From Siphlonurus alternatus (taxonomy: Eukaryota; Arthropoda; Insecta; Ephemeroptera; Siphlonuridae), in assembly GCA_949825025.1 (NCBI GenBank), contig OX463784.1, positions 4,246,885 through 4,310,884 on the forward strand: DNA of 64,000 nucleotides. Direction: 5' to 3'. Numbering within the stretch: the first letter of the stretch is position 1; every line of letters starts with the position of its first letter. This document shows, piece after piece, positions 1-11,498 of this stretch. A model generated the notes under the pieces. That model worked only from the letters and a program-made list of their open reading frames with translations. It was not told the origin of the DNA and made no database searches. A program made the position numbers and the translations under genes.

Positions 1-77
1 CTTGCTAGACTGTTTTAGTTGGTTCTGTAGTTTTAGGGTCGGTTTTGGACACCATTCATGTAGTTTTTCATGAAAGG

Positions 78-412
78 AGTCACCATAGAAGTTTAGTAGC
101 CAGTTCAATAGACTCCTAACGACGAGCTGGTTCCATTATACTAGCTACTGAACCTTCTATGACAATTCCTTCCATGGATAACAAAGAAAGAGTCATCATA
201 GAAGGTTCAGTAGCCAGTTCAATAGACTCCTGACGACGAGCTGGTTCCATTGGACTGGCTACTGAACCTTCTATGACAATTCCTTCCATGGATAACAAAG
301 AAAGAGTCATCATAGAAGGTTCAGTAGCCAGTTCAATAGACTCCTGACGATGAGCTGGTTCCATTGGACTGGCTACTGAACCTTCTATGACAATTCCTTC
401 CATGGATGACAA
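78..412 (-). repeat. 114-bp tandem repeat, about three copies
   Basis: Three head-to-tail copies begin near 78, 191 and 305, so the period is 113-114 bp. Each unit carries an internal inverted repeat of about 25 bp (around TTCAGTAGCCAGT and its complement), so one unit can fold into a hairpin. The period is a multiple of three, and the minus strand stays open through all copies, giving a 38-residue repeated peptide that begins MSSMEGIVIEGSVAS in its first copy. There is no splice or start context to show it is translated. An inverted copy lies at 766-917, on the other side of a real coding exon. Most likely a mobile or satellite-type repeat. Confidence 0.8.
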
Positions 413-479
413 ATTTGATTGCTTTGTCCAAAATTACCTCATTAGGAAGAAACCCCTACCCCCTTTGTCCTCCCCTCTT

Positions 480-1433
480 CTACCTTTGAGCAATACACTG
501 TGAGGTAACAAATTCGATGGCAACTTGCATCGCCTTCTCCTGCAGGTTTGAGTTGGACATCAACATGGCGGCTAGCAGGGCAACGTCCTGGGGACCAATT
601 TCCGCGAAGGCAGCCATCAGTCTGGTTCCTAGTTGGGTCCTTTCTGTGATGCTCAGGTCCTCAGATATGATCTGCCAGAGAGGACGGAGGTTGGAGGAAC
701 GCATGTAGGCAAGGGAGGTGCCCACCACGCCACCTGGAATATAACGAACAGTCAGTTAGCTGAAAAAGAGAAGAGTCATCATAGAAGGTTCAGTAGCCAG
801 TCCAATGGAACCAGCTCGTTGTCAGGAGTCTATTGAACTGGTTACTGAAGCTTCTATGATGACTCTTTCTTTGTTATCCATGGAAGGAATTGTCATAGAA
901 GGTTCAGTAGCCAATTTTATTTACACACACAACCTAAATGTTAAATGTTTCTTGTTATTTTTAAATCGACTGGAAGTTAATTTATAAAATTTCCCTGGTA
1001 TTTGAGGTACGTAACTTAAGAAAATATAATTACATCATGTGTCTTTTGGAGCATTAAGAAGGTCAGTTAACAATCATAGGCCCACCAAGCAGGCAGTATC
1101 CCCCCCCCTATTTTTTTTGATAATGGACTCACCTGCGACAAGTCCCCCCCCCCCCCCCCTTGAAAGCAGTACCCTCCCTCCCCCATCCTCATTATCATTC
1201 TCACCTTCGATGATTCCCCCCTCCGGAAACAGGCAGCATCCTGCCTCCCCCATTCTCATGATAATGGACTCACCTATAACGAGTCCCACGGGACCTCCCA
1301 TCAGGGCCCCCAAGAAGCAGGATCCTCCCGCGATGGCTCCGGCCTTGGCACTCTCCTTGACTTGGACCGTCACATTGTTGTTGCGAGCCACCACAGAAAC
1401 GGCTTCAAGCAGCGCACCGTGATCAACCGGCAT
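480..1433 (-). CDS. C19orf12-like membrane protein, two exons
   Basis: Coding exons are 1433-1274 and 733-480 on the minus strand. The donor (GTGAGT at 1273-1268) and the acceptor (CAG ending at 734) are canonical and both in phase 1. The joined product is 137 aa, close to the 141-152 aa of the vertebrate C19orf12 protein. Residues about 28-60 form a glycine-zipper hairpin (AGAIAGGSCFLGALMGGPVG, then a GGVVG turn), followed by a helical C-terminal half with LSITERTQLGTRLMAAFAEI and a hydrophobic VALLAAML stretch, the same order as in the family. The family protein sits at mitochondria, ER and lipid droplets and is tied to lipid and iron homeostasis; its biochemical activity is unknown. The start at 1433 directly follows an AG, so an upstream 5' exon is likely and the true N-terminus could be longer. 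The intron holds an inverted 114-bp repeat and C-rich low-complexity DNA. Confidence 0.85.
766..917 (+). repeat. Inverted copy of the 114-bp repeat
   Basis: About 1.3 units of the repeat seen at 78-412, here in the opposite orientation, so the repeated peptide frame (SMEGIVIEGSVA) is now open on the plus strand. It lies in the intron of the C19orf12-like gene, 30-odd bases upstream of the exon 2 acceptor. Together with the left array it brackets exon 2 in an inverted configuration. Confidence 0.75.
1100..1255. repeat. C-rich low-complexity DNA
   Basis: Runs of C, including one of about 15 at 1146-1160, alternate with short T- and ATG-containing stretches inside the intron of the C19orf12-like gene. 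The segments ending near 1137 and 1273 repeat a phrase like ATAATGGACTCACCT, so the intron edge including the splice donor appears partly duplicated. Confidence 0.6.
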
Positions 1434-1435
1434 CT

Positions 1436-1835
1436 GAAACCATCGGACGTGTCACAAATACCGTCAACATCTCGTAAGATATACTGTTGACGGAAGTGAA
1501 TAAGGAAGTACCTAGAGAAAAACAGTGAAATTGAGGCTTCAAATCAGTTGATTTTTTGGTTTTCCCACCGTCCTATCCAAACCTATGTATATACTGTATA
1601 ATAAAAAAGAAAAAAAAATGTGAATTCATTTTTCCCACAAGATTTTTTTAAGTACAGTGGAAAAGGCAATATTGTATTTAAATTTTATACTGTACTTAAT
1701 TTATAACTGAGAATTAAAAAAAAAAAGCACTTTGCTTCATTTTCAATTACAAGACGGACCTTAGCGACACAAATGAGCATCGTAAAGCGTACTCACTTGA
1801 AGCCTTTATATAAATATTATGCCCCCTCCTCCTCC
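1436..1835. other. Upstream region of C19orf12-like gene, no gene seen
   Basis: AT-rich DNA with A- and T-runs upstream of the gene on the minus strand. A 5' untranslated exon or promoter could lie here, but I see no diagnostic motif. It ends in a (CTC)n-poly(T) stretch that belongs to the neighbouring SINE tail. Confidence 0.4.
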
Positions 1836-2040
1836 TCCTTTTTTTTTTTTTTTTTACAAGGATACACCCCTAAGAGCTTAAGCTCGCCTCGCGGCGGGAT
1901 AATGGGTAGGCGTAAGGGAGGGGAAGAATAGTGGCCACGGCCTGTTACGCGTCCCAGCATTTGCTGAGGTGAGACTGAGGGAACTGTGGAAAACCTCAGT
2001 CAGGATGGACACCTCTACTTTGTATCAATGGCGCAAAATG
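1836..2040 (-). mobile_element. 5S-derived SINE, 3' part, minus strand
   Basis: The sequence is the reverse complement of the 3' half of the SINE at 2289-2660: the tail reads through GTCCATCCTGACTGAGG, CCTCAGTCTCACC and GGCCGTGGCC to a final TATCCTTGTAAAAA followed by poly(A) (poly(T) at 1838-1855 as written). The 5S-like head is missing. It faces the plus-strand copy about 250 bp away, so a transcript across both could form a long hairpin. Confidence 0.75.
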
Positions 2041-2288
2041 TGATATCCAATGCAATGATATCAAGGAGAAAAACTGAATTTCTTACCTCAAATACGGTAA
2101 ATAACTAAATATGTATGCATACTCGAATATTTCTACAGAGTTCAAATCACAAGGGGCTAACATGCAAGAAAATTATGACGAGCTTGATTTTTCTGCGGCA
2201 TTTCGTAGCAATTTTAGAGTGTGTGAGAGCACCTTTTTTAGGTATGCGTGCATGTATATTGAAGCTAGCCAAGAACAATTTTAGTTTA

Positions 2289-2660
2289 GTGTGGCGCAGA
2301 GCATGGACCGGTTCTCGTTAGATCACCGAAGTCAAGCAACGTTGAGGGTGGTTAATACTTGGATGGGTGATCGTTTCAAGTAACAATCACGTTGCTCCCA
2401 CCCTGAGATAAATACATCTCGCTCTCCACCCACTTGTGTTGTTCTCCAGGCTTTACTTTGGTCCATTGAAAAAAGTAGAGGTGTCCGTCCTGGCTGAGGT
2501 TTTCCACGATTCCCTCAGTCTCACCTACGCGAATGCTGGGACACGTAACAGGACTAACAGGCCGTGGCCATCATCCGTTCCCTACCTTATCCTTACTCAC
2601 TACCCGCCGCAAGCTACAAGCTTTTGGGAGTCTATCCTTGTAAAAGAAAAAAAATATATA
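2289..2660 (+). mobile_element. 5S rRNA-derived SINE, tail type 1
   Basis: The head contains 5S rRNA internal promoter elements: GATCACCGAAGTCAAGCAAC followed by TTGGATGGGTGATC, spaced as in 5S genes but diverged elsewhere. A conserved body follows (GTCCGTCCTGGCTGAGG, CCCTCAGTCTCACC, GGCCGTGGCC), ending TATCCTTGTAAAAG and an A-rich tail. It is a 5S-derived (SINE3-type) retroposon, not a 5S gene, because the 5S part stops after the C-box region and runs into an unrelated body. I found no clear target-site duplication. Confidence 0.8.
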
Positions 2661-3283
2661 TAATATAATATATTATGCATACAGTACCGTAGGCATACTG
2701 TACATGAAACCTTTTAGCCTGAGTTCATAGAAATTTTGGGTAGCAGCAATCTAATAATCAGCAATTTAATTTGCACATTAACAATATTTTATCATGAGGT
2801 TATTGGGGAGGTATCAAGGTTCATGCCAACATCGAACCAAGGACTTTTTTGCTGAACATTGCATCACATGTTGACATAGCACTTTTATTACGTTTCTAAA
2901 CAAACTTGGTTTTATGCATACCTTGCAGTCTGTCCTCGATCTTGAATCTTGACCAACAATTAAAGTAGCTTCTAATATTTAATATAAGACGAAATTTGCA
3001 GTAAATCGCTAGAAGAGAACCAAATTCTTTTCTTGAAGTTTCATATTTTTGATTTTTTTTTTTTTTTTACCAGCTGTTCAATAGAATAGGTATAAAAACG
3101 AGTAGTTGATTTGTTGCATTTTCATTGGCTTACTGTAGTCACGTGACAGTTTTATTTTCAGTCGTTTCAGTCGTCATTTGTAAAGAGGGGACTTTTTAAA
3201 TTCTCTTTGCTCCGAGACGAGCCTATATCGCGCGTCGTCAAAAGAACGAAGACATGCAATTAATTTATACTTTAAGAAAGGCA
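2661..3283. other. Intergenic, no feature recognised
   Basis: AT-rich DNA with a poly(T) run near 3050-3070. Scanned on both strands; no coding exon, RNA gene or inverted repeat that I can support. Confidence 0.4.
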
Positions 3284-3982
3284 TTAAGGTAGAGATAACG
3301 CCGAACAGCTGATCGACGTAATCGCCCTTTGATTAAATTCAAATTCAAATTTTTATTTCGATCATATAGGCTCTGTACAGCGTACAGCATATAATAGATC
3401 ACGTCAATTATTGCATTAAATATGTAACGTACTTAATTGTAATTAAAATTAGCCTAAATTTAATAAATTTAAACACATATACCCAAACATGCAATATTTA
3501 AAATATATATATGATCTATAAAATTAATACAATAATTAAAATTGTGTCCTTTTAAACATCACATTAAGCACCATATGGCATATATATATATAATATATTT
3601 AACACACAACTTTTAAATTCAATTAACATGTAAATTAATTAACATGTAAACCTTAGCAAATTGACAAAAATTCTGAAATTTTTTTGAGTGGCAGAATAGT
3701 GCCTAAAAGCCATAGAAAAAATTTCAAAACGATTTAATAAGCCGATTTTTTTGAATTATTTTTTTTTAATTTTCAGCATATATTTCCCATGGAGAGCCAA
3801 ACTAAAAAATTAATTTAAAAAAATTGGCTCGTTAAATGTTTTTGAAACTTTTACTATGACTTAGGCACTAATATCTGCCTCGATCTCAAAAAAATTTCAG
3901 AATTTTTGTGAATTTGCTAAGGTTTACATGTTAATCAAAGGGACCTACGTCGAACAGCTGACCGCCGTTATCTCTACCTTAA
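3284..3982. mobile_element. TTAA-flanked foldback MITE (family C)
   Basis: The ends read TTAA-GGTAGAGATAACG and CGTTATCTCTACC-TTAA. The arms are long inverted repeats covering CGAACAGCTGA, GTTTACATG, TTTTTTTGAG and TTAGGCACTA. About 300 bp (roughly 3336-3645) interrupts the left arm and looks like a later insertion, since ATTAACATGTAAACCTT resumes the arm. A TTAA target is typical of piggyBac-type transposases, but no transposase is present, so the element is non-autonomous and its superfamily is inferred. Confidence 0.75.
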
Positions 3983-4970
<988 letters not shown>

Positions 4971-6156
4971 ACAAGAGTACTCTCATGCATATCTTTTATC
5001 ATACTTATTACATGCCGTAAAACCAAGGACCGGCGGATGCGCATCCGGATGCTGATGCCAATTATATATAAGTGCTCTCGGATGCTCAAAAAATAGAGAG
5101 CATCCGTATCCGAGCATCCAGGATGCTTGAAAAATTTAAAAGCATCCTGATCCGATGCGCATCCACGGATGCTCGAAAAAGAAAAGAAAAAGCATCCAAT
5201 GTAAATTTTAAAAGTTTTATTACTATATTGAACTTAAAGTAGATGACAAATCAGCTGTTCGGGTAATTTGTAAATTATGCAACCTGCATAGCAGACAAAT
5301 TTTTTAACTTCACCTTTCAAGCATTATAACTTATTAGAAAAATGTTGATATTTATTTGACAAATAATAAGAAAATTAAATTTAGAAGAGAACTGTCACCT
5401 CAGTTTTCTCATTTAATTTGTTTCCATTGCGTAGTATTTTTTTTTAAAAATTTTGTACATTTTCAAGGTGGATGCCGTGAAGTCAAAAGTTTATCATGAG
5501 CTGCTCTCAGATTGACACCTTCAAAGTTGATTAGCAAAAAATAATATTCCGTTGGCCCTATAGCGGTATAAGTTTGCAATACAAAGCTTAGAGTTTTTAC
5601 TAATATACATTCCGAAAGAAAAATGTATCAATCTCGAACAGGATTTCGAGCTATGAGTACTTTTCTGCAAAAATTCCACGAAAAATATCAGTTTTAAATG
5701 TTAATCAAATAGGGAACAAAAGCTTGATTATCTCAAAATATTATTGCGTTACCCCCCATGAATTTTATTTGGTAATTCTATTTGGCCCAAGGGGGATAAG
5801 TGGTAAAAATTGCAGGTGTAGTTATCGAAAGAATTTGTAATGTTCCATCTACCTTAAGGATTATTGTCACTGGTGGTGACAGGTGTAATTATTTTTTGAC
5901 GGTTAAAAAATATAAAATTTAGATCAGAACCACTGAACTATATACTATGGAAAGCTAACGCCCGCTCTTTTACACCCTCCGCGCTGAGGCAAAAAAAGTT
6001 TTTCCTCTTACCACCACAGCTGATCCCTTAACATGAAATAACGTTGAAAAGGTCTGGACCTTCCTACTATAGTGGGAAGAAATCAGCTGGCAGGCAGGTA
6101 GAAGCAATCTTTATTTGCTTCAAACCCTAGTGTGTAATAGTCTCGCCCCCTGATCA

Positions 6157-6508
6157 TAACGGGAATTTCATGTTTACATTTTGGGTAGCACGGAGATGCC
6201 CGAAGCCGCCCGAAGAGCTTCGGGATGTAGGCAGAAAACCCTAAAATCCTATGCTGTGCGTGTTAACGTAACTCACTACACCTCTTTTCTCATAACAGTT
6301 TCGGTCGCCAAATATTTTTTTTCATTAGCATTGGTTCTTCTTGTTACCATTTATGAAAGAAAATTCTACGAGAAATGATATGAATCGTCAGGAGAAATGA
6401 ATTTCAATACTAACTTTAACACGTATTTGCTATGCCGCTGACAATGTTTTGCCTACACAATTATGACGTCATATTGTTTTGTGACGTATGGTGAAAGACC
6501 CGTATATA
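6157..6508 (+). mobile_element. Dispersed 350-bp repeat R1, copy 1
   Basis: Near-identical to the reverse complement of 13478-13829. The ends form a short inverted repeat (GGGAATTTCA and TGAAAGACCC), suggesting a small DNA transposon. A 65-aa plus-strand frame inside it is not protein-like, and its counterpart in copy 2 differs, so I do not call a gene. Confidence 0.75.
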
Positions 6509-7283
6509 TATAGAGAACAAAATGACTGCATGTTCACTTTCTGAAGTAAAAAAAGTAATTATTCAGGCCAGTTTTTGAGATATTCATTTTTTTTAGTTGA
6601 AAAAGATGCTGATCGATTTGAATTGATTTTAAAATGGTCGCCAGATTTCCAATGATATTCTCATTATTTATGTCCTGAATATCTCAAAAAACTAGACTGA
6701 CTTTTTTTTTTTTTTTTTTTTTGCTGAAAATTAATGTTATTATGTAAGGAGGGTTTACCATAATTTTCAGAGTGATTCACCATCTCCTAAGACTAGTGAC
6801 AATAACCCTTTTTTAAAGACAAAGAAAACACCTTCAAGGAAAAACAAGTGTAAGGGCACGTGTGCATCCTCACCCAATAAGTTGAGGTCAGTTATAACTT
6901 GTTATAAGCAGCTACGCACCTGACAAAACATGTATACCCTCCTGAATACAATATGTATAAGTATTGAAATGATGAAAAAAAAAATCCTCTAATTTATGAA
7001 TTGGCCATGATTACACTAGCAGTTCCACCAATACAGGGATCAGTGGAGACGTGGAGAGATAATCATGCTCATCCGCACTAACGCTATATATTTTCTCTAG
7101 TTAAATTTAAATTTTGAAAATCGTAGAAAAATGTTTTTTTTTTTTCTCTCTGCTTTTACATGGCATGACATGTTTTCTAAAATAAAGTAATAAAATTAAT
7201 AGATAATGTAATTTTGTTTTCAATTGCTTAAATTTGCACTTTTGACTAAAACACTTTTTACTACTATTTTATTGACGATTTAA

Positions 7284-8037
7284 GGGTAAGGTAACGCCAC
7301 CAATGTTAAAAAAAATACCTCTCACAAAAATTCTGAAAAAAATTTAAAATGTTCTCCTCTACACCCCCTATCAGTAGCTAAAATATCAGGTATGGAGGTG
7401 TGGCGCAGTGCGCTTGACCGGGTCTCGTCAGATCACCGAAGTCAAGCAACGCCGCGCGTGGTTAGTAGTTGGATGGGTGACCATTTTCAACAAAAACCAC
7501 GTTTCCCACCCAGGGGTAAATCGTTGCGCTTTTCCACTATGTGGTTCCCCTGGCTTTGGACCATTGCACTTCCGGTTCATTGACAAAAGCTGTAGCGTCC
7601 ATCCTGGATGAGGTTTCCACGTTTCCCTCAGCCGCAGGCAAATGCCGGGATGGATTTGCAAGGCCGTGGCCGCCACCGTTCCGGAAGAGCCCGCGAAACG
7701 CTCAAGTTAGGGTTTCGGAAGGTTCGGGGTTTCAAAGTAGTATGTAATTAGTAAATAGATTAATAGAAGTACCCAATAGGGTTTGATTAAATTTTAAAAA
7801 AAAAATACGATCTAGTTTTTGAGTTATGAATTTTTAAAGTTGACCAATTTAACATGGGAGTTTCATTTCTCCATGTTAAAGTAGTCAACTTTAAAATTTT
7901 ATAACTCAAAAACTAGATCGTATTTGTATACCTGATATTTTAGGTACTGATAGGGGGTATAGAGGAGAACATTTTGAATTTTTTTCAGAATTTTTGTGAG
8001 AGGGATTTTTTTTAACATTGGTGGCGTTACCTTACCC
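7284..8037. mobile_element. TTAA-flanked foldback MITE carrying a SINE
   Basis: Flanked by TTAA at 7280-7283 and 8038-8041. The arms are inverted repeats of about 130 bp, with outer GGGTAAGGTAACGCCACC and inner CTATCAGTAGCTAAAATATC. The centre is occupied by a 5S-derived SINE (7391-7745) followed by a second inner hairpin built on TTAACATGG. The termini resemble family C (GGTAGAGATAAC) in the GGTAAC core, so this is a related subfamily. Confidence 0.8.
7391..7745 (+). mobile_element. 5S rRNA-derived SINE, tail type 2
   Basis: The head has GTCAGATCACCGAAGTCAAG and TTGGATGGGTGACC, closest of the copies here to a true 5S rRNA internal control region. The body shares GTCCATCCTGGATGAGG, CCCTCAGCCGCAGG and GGCCGTGGCC with tail type 1, but the 3' end differs (GAAGAGCCCGCGAAACGC, GTTTCGGAAGG). 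Inserted in the loop of the foldback element around it. Confidence 0.8.
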
Positions 8038-8617
8038 TTAAGACTAATTAACTTTTAAGTATAACAGACAAAAAGTATACACTATACTGACTATATAATA
8101 AAAAAAAAAAAAAAAAACTTGGCTGTAATAAAAAAAAAGATACCACTTCTACGAATATCATTTTTTTTTTTTTTTTTTTTACATTTCATTCTTTTTTCCT
8201 CATTATTAATACGTACATAACTATATAAATAAATATAAATATTTTAAGTTTTTAAGTTTTCACTTTTTATTTAATATTAATATAAAGATAAAGAATATAA
8301 AATTACAAACCATATATATAATATAGTAAATATATAATTAATATAGAGATGAAGATTTATAAACTATATAAAATAAACTTATAAAATATTAACAATATAA
8401 AGGAAAGGAAAGAAAAAAATAAAATTAATATAAAAATTAAAAATACGACAGTAAAATATATTATGATATTATGTAATGTAACACCAATATAATATATTAA
8501 AGTTTAATCTGGATGCGCATCCAGGATGCTCGATAAATAAAAAAGCTTCCTGATGCGCATCCACGGATGCTCGAAAAAAATGCGAGCATCCGGTCCCTGC
8601 GTAAAACTTTAGACTTT

Positions 8618-8619
8618 AA

Positions 8620-8667
<48 letters not shown>
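8618..8667. repeat. (TA)n microsatellite
   Basis: TA dinucleotide array just outside the right target duplication of the hAT-like element. Confidence 0.9.
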
Positions 8668-8668
<1 letters not shown>

Positions 8669-8754
8669 CTACATCAGATACGAATAGGAAAGAGAGAAAC
8701 ACTGCAATGACCATATTCCATCAAGGCCTGCGCACTATAATATCACTACGTTCT

Positions 8755-8864
8755 ACTACGTTTACATGACGGTGTTTAATGCGTGTTCGTTGACGACGGA
8801 TAATGTTATTCTTATGAGGCGTCTTCAACGAATACGCATTAAACACCGTCATGTAAACGTAGTG
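8755..8864. mobile_element. Short foldback MITE (family N), copy 1
   Basis: Inverted arms of about 35 bp (ACTACGTTTACATGACGGTG and its complement) around a short loop with GTTATTCTTATGAGGCGTC. A second copy at 36265-36397 has the same arms and loop. Confidence 0.75.
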
Positions 8865-8868
8865 TATG

Positions 8869-9192
8869 TATATCGATCTCGATTGTTTGTGAAATAGTAG
8901 TCCTAGAGATTGTCAATTTTCCATCGAGTTATTTACAACTTTAACTCCGACATTTTTATGAAAGGACTAATTCTAAAATGTTGAAACTTTACGCACAGCA
9001 AGATAAGGGGTTTAGAAATTATGCCTGGGGTGTAAAAATATCAAGAAAAATTTATTTCTATTGGATTTAATTTGAATTTCACAATGATATATAACAAATG
9101 GGGTGGCAAACTTTTCTTCGCGCGCTTCTTCGCAGTGCGCAGGCCTTGGTGGAGTGGGCTGTGACAGAAATACTTTATTTCCGGCTGGTGAC
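8869..9192. other. Dispersed repeat fragment
   Basis: The stretch at 9030-9170 (TATTGGATTTAATTTGAATT, then GCAGTGCGCAGG and TTGGTGGAGTGGGC) matches 11745-12093, where a palindromic MITE interrupts it. So it is an older dispersed repeat present in both intact and interrupted form. Confidence 0.6.
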
Positions 9193-10331
9193 AGGACAAT
9201 TCGCTACTAGACAATTCGTCCCCGGAAAATTCTCCCCTGGAATATTCATCCCCGGAAAATTCATATCCGGACAATTCGTTACCTAGACAATTCGCTACCT
9301 GGACAGTTCGCTACTTGGACACTTTGTTACCGAGGACAATTCGCTACTCAGAAATTTTGTTACCGATTGACAATTGGCTATGTGATGTATATACCGGGAA
9401 AATATTAATATGAATTCACCATTTTTTAATTATTTTTATTACTTAAAACGTTATACGTTTACTACTTCAAGGTCAATCACCCGCACTCACTCGCCGTATT
9501 TTTCGTGAACAAAGTGTTTGTGTGCAACTTTATACTGCTACTATTTTCACTATTTAGTATTTTTTTTTTGTTTTAATTTTCGTTCATATACTAAAATTCT
9601 TAATTCCTCCAGGCTTTTAACTGCTTTATAATTTATGATATTAATCAATTAAAACACTATGTTCTGTGTTTAATATCATATATTCTTAATTAATCAATGT
9701 ATATTTCAACTCTATGACAATTAAGAGTATGATACCTAACTTTTATGTGAAATAATAAATAATATTATGTAATTCATAATAAGGGGCATTCACAAAGTCT
9801 TAAGGCCACATTTAAGGCTCAATAATTTAAAGCTTGATTTTAGACGTGTTTTTTAGACCCAAAATTTCTGGTCTTAAATTATTGATCCTTAATTGTGGCC
9901 TTAAAGCTTTGTGAATGCCGCTTAACTATATTAGACTTTTTTGACTGTGACAACTATAATAAGTGTCATTTTAAATAAACTATCTCACAATGTTTGTATA
10001 TATATATGAGTATTTTTTTTCCTTCTTCTCTCCTAGCTATACTTTTCAAATGTTAGAGTAAAAAATGTAGCCGCATGCTAATTTGAGGTGGAAGAAAGCA
10101 TTAGTCATTTCCACTTGCAGGTATAATTGAATGTTGCGAATTGCTAATTAATAATCCCCTGTTATGAATGGTCCAGATAGCGAACTGTCCTCGGTAACAA
10201 AGTGTCCAAGTAGCGAGCTGTTCAGGTAGCGAATTGTCTAGGTAACGAATTGACCGGGTACGAAATTTCCGGGGATGAATTTTCCGGGGACGAATTGTCC
10301 GGGGACGAATTGTCTAGTAGCGAATTGTCCT
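9193..10331. mobile_element. Foldback transposon with minisatellite arms
   Basis: The two ends (9193-9360 and 10180-10331) are inverted copies of a degenerate 15-bp tandem repeat, roughly GGACAATTCGCTACC with variants such as GGACAATTCGTCCCC. Arms made of short tandem repeats define Foldback-like elements. The interior has no reading frame and contains a second small MITE at 9781-9925. No target duplication is evident. Confidence 0.75.
9781..9925. mobile_element. Short MITE (family O), copy 1
   Basis: Inverted arms AAGGGGCATTCACAAAG and CTTTGTGAATGCCGCTT, continuing inward through AAGGCCACATTTAAGG. A second copy lies at 29144-29286. Nested within the minisatellite-armed foldback element. Confidence 0.8.
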
Positions 10332-10341
10332 AGAAATTTTC

Positions 10342-10425
10342 CGGCTACTTCCGTTGGGAATTTTAAATTAATTTAGCTGTACAGTCAAATTAATTAACAT
10401 TTTTTCTGGAAGTAGCCGGAAATAA
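10342..10425. repeat. Hairpin repeat with CCGGCTACTTCC arms
   Basis: CCGGCTACTTCCG at the left is inverted as TGGAAGTAGCCGG at the right, with an AT-rich spacer containing GCTGTACAGTC. The same arm recurs at 11428-11470, 51530-51580 and 59625-59670, so it is a small dispersed element end. Confidence 0.65.
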
Positions 10426-10771
10426 GTAGTTTCTGATCATCCTGTTAATGTCCAATTTTTGTACATGACTGGGAAGCCAAGTTATACTTTCTATTAAATG
10501 ATGCCTCGAGCCCCAATGGAAATTATGTGACGTTGCCATTTTTGTGGCACATCTGGAGCCGAACAATAGCGGCATTGCAACATTTGGCAACGTCGCTTGA
10601 TTTTACGCTACTTCATTGGCTGGCGGCACCCATGTTTGATGAGAAGTTTAACGTTTAGCTTAAACCCCCAGTGTACTTCTGCAAACAAATCAGTCCTCTT
10701 TTTGCAAAGCTCTGTGTAAAATTTCAAATACCAAATTAAATGTAAACAGGAAACTTCTCACTTAACAGAGT
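10426..10771. other. Intergenic DNA, no gene
   Basis: Contains a 66-codon minus-strand frame (10390-10590) that overlaps the hairpin repeat and has no recognisable domain. I see no supported feature. Confidence 0.35.
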
Positions 10772-11422
10772 CACTACAGAGTCCTCTATGTCTAATGGGG
10801 GTTAGGAATTTGAAACACCATGAATTTAGTTCCACCGGAATTCTGAGTGGCTATGCATGCCACTAATATCGACCAATCACCGTGGTTTCATTATCAATGA
10901 CGTCATCCGAGCTGGCCAATCGCTGATCACAAAATTTACGATTGGCTATTTTGGATGACGTCACTGATGATGAAACCAACGGTGATTGGTCGACAGTAGT
11001 GTGTCCACTCGAAATAGAGCATTGACCTTAATTTTTTTTATTCCAGAAATGGATAGAGGGTGCAAAGTTATGCTACCCTAACTTTTTTCAGATTTTTTAC
11101 AGCCCAGAAACTATTTTTAAAAAATTATTCAAAGTTCTTTTTGTGACGTCACGAGACGCTGCTCCTTAAGAAAAAGATAAGACTTGCCGCCGCGTGACGT
11201 CAAAAAGGGAACTTTCAATAATTTTTTAAAAATATGTACTTCCCGGGCTCTAAAAAATCTGAAAAAAATCAGGGTGGCATAACTTTTCACCCTCTATATT
11301 ATCCATTTCTGCAATAAAAAAATGAGCTAGATCAATAATCCATTCCGGTGGAACTAAATTCAAAGTTTTTTAAATTCCTACAAATAATTTTAAGACACGG
11401 AGGTCTCTGTAGGGTCTCTGTT
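10772..11422. mobile_element. Composite of nested palindromic MITEs
   Basis: Three layers of inverted repeats. The outermost pair is ACAGAGTCCTCTATGTCT (10777) against AGACACGGAGGTCTCTGT (11391), the terminus of family D. The next pair is AATTTAGTTCCACCGGAAT (10820) against ATTCCGGTGGAACTAAATT (11341). Inside sit two complete palindromes: 10868-10998 (GACCAATCACCGT with TGACGTCA) and the family A element 11017-11340. Confidence 0.7.
11017..11340. mobile_element. Family A foldback MITE, copy 1
   Basis: The arms contain AGAAATGGATAGAGGGTGCA, TTATGCTACCCTAA and ACTATTTTTAAAAAATTATT, and their inverted partners end with CCTCTATATTATCCATTTCT. The core carries TGTGACGTCACGAGACG and CGCGTGACGTCA, that is, paired CRE-like TGACGTCA sites. 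Reference example for the eight family A copies in this window. Confidence 0.8.
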
Positions 11423-11498
11423 CTCACTTCCGGCTACTTCCGGCGGGAATTTCAAACAGTATAGGTATTCGCGATAATGACGTCACACCCCAATGACG

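Larger units (their letters stand above)
5024..8599. mobile_element. hAT-like non-autonomous transposon, 3.6 kb, with nested insertions
   Basis: The termini are CAAGGACCGG and CCGGTCCCTG, and the 8 bases outside each end are identical (CGTAAAAC at 5016-5023 and 8600-8607). A perfect 8-bp duplication with CA(G/A)GG termini is the hAT signature. The subterminal parts repeat the palindrome GGATGCGCATCC and the motif GAGCATCC on both sides (5030-5190, 8508-8592), likely transposase-binding repeats. No transposase frame survives inside. A dispersed repeat (6157-6508) and a TTAA foldback element carrying a SINE (7284-8037) were inserted later. Confidence 0.85.

Noticed and set aside
2289..2400. 5S rRNA gene
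   Set aside because: Only the internal promoter region resembles 5S rRNA; it continues into a SINE body and lacks the 5S 3' end and terminator.
9193..10331. CRISPR-like array of short repeats
   Set aside because: The 15-bp units are contiguous and degenerate without unique spacers, and occur as inverted arms; the genome is eukaryotic.
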